Of a stretch of DNA of 48,805 bases, positions 47,083-48,805 are shown one piece after another (within the stretch, counting starts at the first letter, position 1; every line of letters starts with the position of its first letter). The stretch lies in NCBI GenBank assembly GCA_947446025.1, contig CANFEY010000035.1, positions 1-48,805 on the forward strand, given 5' to 3'. The position numbers and the translations under genes are program-made. Under the pieces are notes generated by a model. The model was not told where the DNA came from, did no database searches, and worked only from the letters and a program-made list of their open reading frames with translations. Source of the stretch: Bryobacterales bacterium (lineage in GTDB: Bacteria > Acidobacteriota > Terriglobia > Bryobacterales > Bryobacteraceae).

Positions 47083-47551
47083 ATTTAGTCGCCAAATAGT
47101 TCACCAGCAGTTCGACATCTCGCTGCGACACACCGGCATCCATGCCATTCATTCTGGTGACGATGTCGAGCCATTCTTGCTTCGTTGCCCTTGTGGAGAG
47201 AATCACCTCGGCCTCGTGACAGGAGGAGCAAATGCCCTGAATGTATCGCTTGGCGATTTTCTCCTCCGGCGTATCCGGCGTAGCGGCTGTAGCCGAACCT
47301 TTGAAATGACTCGACAGATAGCCGGTTACAACATCGATCTCTTTGGCGTTTAGCTGAGCACCGTATCCGACCATCTGAACGACGAGTCGTTTCCATGCAT
47401 CTTGGCCCTGCTGCAAACTGACCACCGGCTTCAGACTGTGGCAACCAGCGCATCGCTCTTCGAGGAGCTCCTTGCCCTCGCCATCCGGTAACTCCTGAGA
47501 CATTGCCACTGACATGGCGGTCAAAGCAAGAATGAAACGAACGGTGGACAT
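47069..47551 (-). CDS. Exported dihaem cytochrome c
   Basis: 160 residues with a signal peptide (1-18). Two c-type haem sites: CAGCH (34-38) and CSSCH (108-112), each in a small helical domain. Distal Met candidates exist: VVQMVGYG (about 58-63) for the first and TRMNGM for the second. It should carry electrons in the periplasm. Its ATG overlaps the stop of the phosphatase gene (TAATG, 47549-47553), so it is translated with it. Why a cytochrome lies between a phosphatase and a propeller protein is not clear from sequence. Confidence 0.9.
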   Translation of the reverse strand: MSTVRFILALTAMSVAMSQELPDGEGKELLEERCAGCHSLKPVVSLQQGQDAWKRLVVQMVGYGAQLNAKEIDVVTGYLSSHFKGSATAATPDTPEEKIAKRYIQGICSSCHEAEVILSTRATKQEWLDIVTRMNGMDAGVSQRDVELLVNYLATKYGRK

Positions 47552-48642
47552 TATTCCAGGAGCCTGGATTTCAACTTCCGTACCTCTTCGTCCGTCAGTC
47601 CAAGTCCATCGCCGCGATAGCGATCGAACGATCCGTACTTCTTATCGATCGCTCGAAAAATGGCCTCGATGTAACGGGGCTGCAATTCGATCACTTCGGC
47701 GTAGCGTTTCGCGATCTCCTGCTGCTCCGGCGTTGTCACCGCTGCGGCGCTGGCGGGACGTTCACTCAAATACTTCGTCGACAGGACGAAGTCGGCAAGA
47801 ATCGTGTTCCGCGGCACTCCGAGAAGTTGCAGGAGCATGGCTGCGGTCATGCCAGTGCGATCGCGTCCTCCCTGGCAATGAAACATCGAGGGTCGCTGCG
47901 CATTCGCAATGCTCCGCAGAACGGCCCCGAACTTAGCCGCCGATTCCAGTGCAGTCCCCGTGTAGAACTGCTCGAAGATCACGCGCCCTTCTTCGACGGA
48001 GATTTTGCCCGACTGAATGCGAGACAGCATATCGGTGCTTCGTCCATTGCCCTTCTCGTCCTCTGAAACCGGGGCGAGCACGAACATAGGACTGCCGTCT
48101 TTCCACTCCGTGGGCGATGTCCGGCGCTCCTCGCGCGTTCGCAAGTCGCAGACCAGCGAGATCCCGATCTGGTTGAGACGAACGTAATCCGCCGCTGTCA
48201 GATTCGCCAAGACATCGCTGCGGAAGACTTGGCCCCAGCGTACAGTCTTGCCATCATGCGTCTGCAAGCCGCCGAGGTCGCGGAAATTGTAGGCTCCTTG
48301 TAAAGCCAGGTGGCGCGCCGCGATGATTCGCCGCTCACCTAGCCGCTCGACCAGGAAGTAGGGCCGCCCCGGCTCGCGCGGGGCCGCCGCGGAGTAGCTA
48401 TCCGCGGAGACTCTCGCAAACTCTCGCTTGGTGGCGCAGGTTGAATCCGTGCATAGCGAGATCTGCACCGGCTGCGCCGCCGACGCGCCGAGCTTTTCGA
48501 ACACGTACTTCCCGTCGCGGGTTTCGTCGCAGCCGGGGTTCCAGGTCGAGGCGGCCCATCCCGGCAGAGCGACGAGTGCCAAAATCTGTAAGCCGATTGT
48601 AAACCTTGTTTTCGCGCGCGCCGATGAGGATGAGCAGGACAT
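47551..48642 (-). CDS. Exported protein phosphatase, PTP/IphP-type (Y_phosphatase3)
   Basis: 363 residues from ATG 48642; hydrophobic signal around residues 13-31. The IphP-like layout is clear: YNFRDLGGLQTHDGKTVRWG (118-137), FRSDVLANLTAADY, VCDLRTREERR, and the catalytic P-loop HCQGGRDRTG with nucleophile Cys256 and Arg262 (CX5R). Length and order fit dual-specificity/tyrosine phosphatases that also act on phosphoinositides. In this neighbourhood a phosphate-releasing role is plausible. It does not show the PTP-like phytase P-loop sequence, so I do not call it a phytase. First gene of the operon with cytochrome c and the propeller protein. Confidence 0.88.
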   Translation of the reverse strand: MSCSSSSARAKTRFTIGLQILALVALPGWAASTWNPGCDETRDGKYVFEKLGASAAQPVQISLCTDSTCATKREFARVSADSYSAAAPREPGRPYFLVERLGERRIIAARHLALQGAYNFRDLGGLQTHDGKTVRWGQVFRSDVLANLTAADYVRLNQIGISLVCDLRTREERRTSPTEWKDGSPMFVLAPVSEDEKGNGRSTDMLSRIQSGKISVEEGRVIFEQFYTGTALESAAKFGAVLRSIANAQRPSMFHCQGGRDRTGMTAAMLLQLLGVPRNTILADFVLSTKYLSERPASAAAVTTPEQQEIAKRYAEVIELQPRYIEAIFRAIDKKYGSFDRYRGDGLGLTDEEVRKLKSRLLE

Positions 48643-48805
48643 GCTTGAGGCTAGGGCGTTTAGATCTATCTTTGGTGAATGTCCAGCTAATTCTTTGAGG
48701 ACGGCATGCAGGGCCGCTGTAACAATCTAGATGTGCGATAGAAATGATTTCGTAATATACTGAGCGCGTACGTATTGGTTTGGTTTTATGATCCGGACCT
48801 CTTCC
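48643..48805. other. Window edge: upstream region, possible gene start at 48788
   Basis: Intergenic sequence upstream of the phosphatase operon. An ATG at 48788 opens a rightward frame that continues out of the window (MIRTSS...). Six codons are too few to identify it. Confidence 0.25.

Noticed and set aside
47551-48642. Phosphatase as a PTP-like phytase
   Set aside because: The P-loop is HCQGGRDRTG, typical of IphP/Y_phosphatase3 proteins, and the protein lacks the features I associate with PTP-like phytases. Kept as a phosphatase.

Overview
The window looks like chromosomal DNA of an acidobacterium, most likely of the Bryobacterales / Candidatus Solibacter type. This is inferred from family content and not from a marker gene: two TIGR03435 (Solibacter-expanded) proteins, two very large Oar-like TonB receptors with N-terminal carboxypeptidase-regulatory domains, a DUF1592/DUF1552 pair, five paralogues of one exported 'CLP...WEGDT...CxEN' protein family, and uniformly high GC. 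Most products carry signal peptides, so this is largely a cell-envelope and periplasm region. Two tRNA genes, purB and grpE-dnaJ are the housekeeping content.

Layout. 1-4302: tail of an IS4-like transposase that has cut the 5' end off a small conserved gene, then a quinoprotein, a PEBP protein, a glutathione peroxidase and a TIGR03435 protein, all rightward. 4299-9845: leftward genes: a second TIGR03435 protein, two paralogues of the exported family, a PEP-CTERM protein with no ordinary start codon, a degenerate receiver domain and purB. 10152-15467: tRNA-Arg, an orphan ABC-2 permease, an exported unknown protein, and a leftward run of two more exported paralogues followed by grpE-dnaJ. 15527-16105: a compact metal-response unit, in which a MerR-type promoter drives a 38-residue, 12-cysteine metallothionein-like peptide that overlaps a MerR regulator gene. 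16149-23981: two TonB receptors (Oar-like and ZnuD-like) around two toxin-antitoxin loci, one with a broken toxin. 24081-31634: a four-gene leftward operon of DUF1592 cytochrome, Tat-exported DUF1552 protein and two tandem exported ankyrin proteins. 31845-37933: a fifth exported paralogue, a CheY-CheX pair, a membrane HD-GYP/GAF/GGDEF protein and a DUF4198-HupE metal-uptake pair. 37994-40306: a DUF4331 gene with an in-frame stop and a frameshifted coiled-coil gene. 40444-48642: tRNA-Gly, then a phosphate-acquisition neighbourhood of TonB receptor and beta-propeller phytase (1-nt overlap), a Pho-box-like promoter with an orphan pstB, and a three-gene operon of phosphatase, dihaem cytochrome c and a beta-propeller protein.

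How it fits together. The strongest functional units are (i) the autoregulated metallothionein-MerR cassette at 15.5-16.1 kb, (ii) the phytate/phosphate scavenging set at 41-48.6 kb, and (iii) the cytochrome-DUF1552-ankyrin operon at 24-31.6 kb, whose function is unknown. There is clear decay: a transposase remnant, a broken DUF5615 toxin, an interrupted DUF4331 gene and a frameshifted small gene. No CRISPR array, rRNA or complete transposon was seen.
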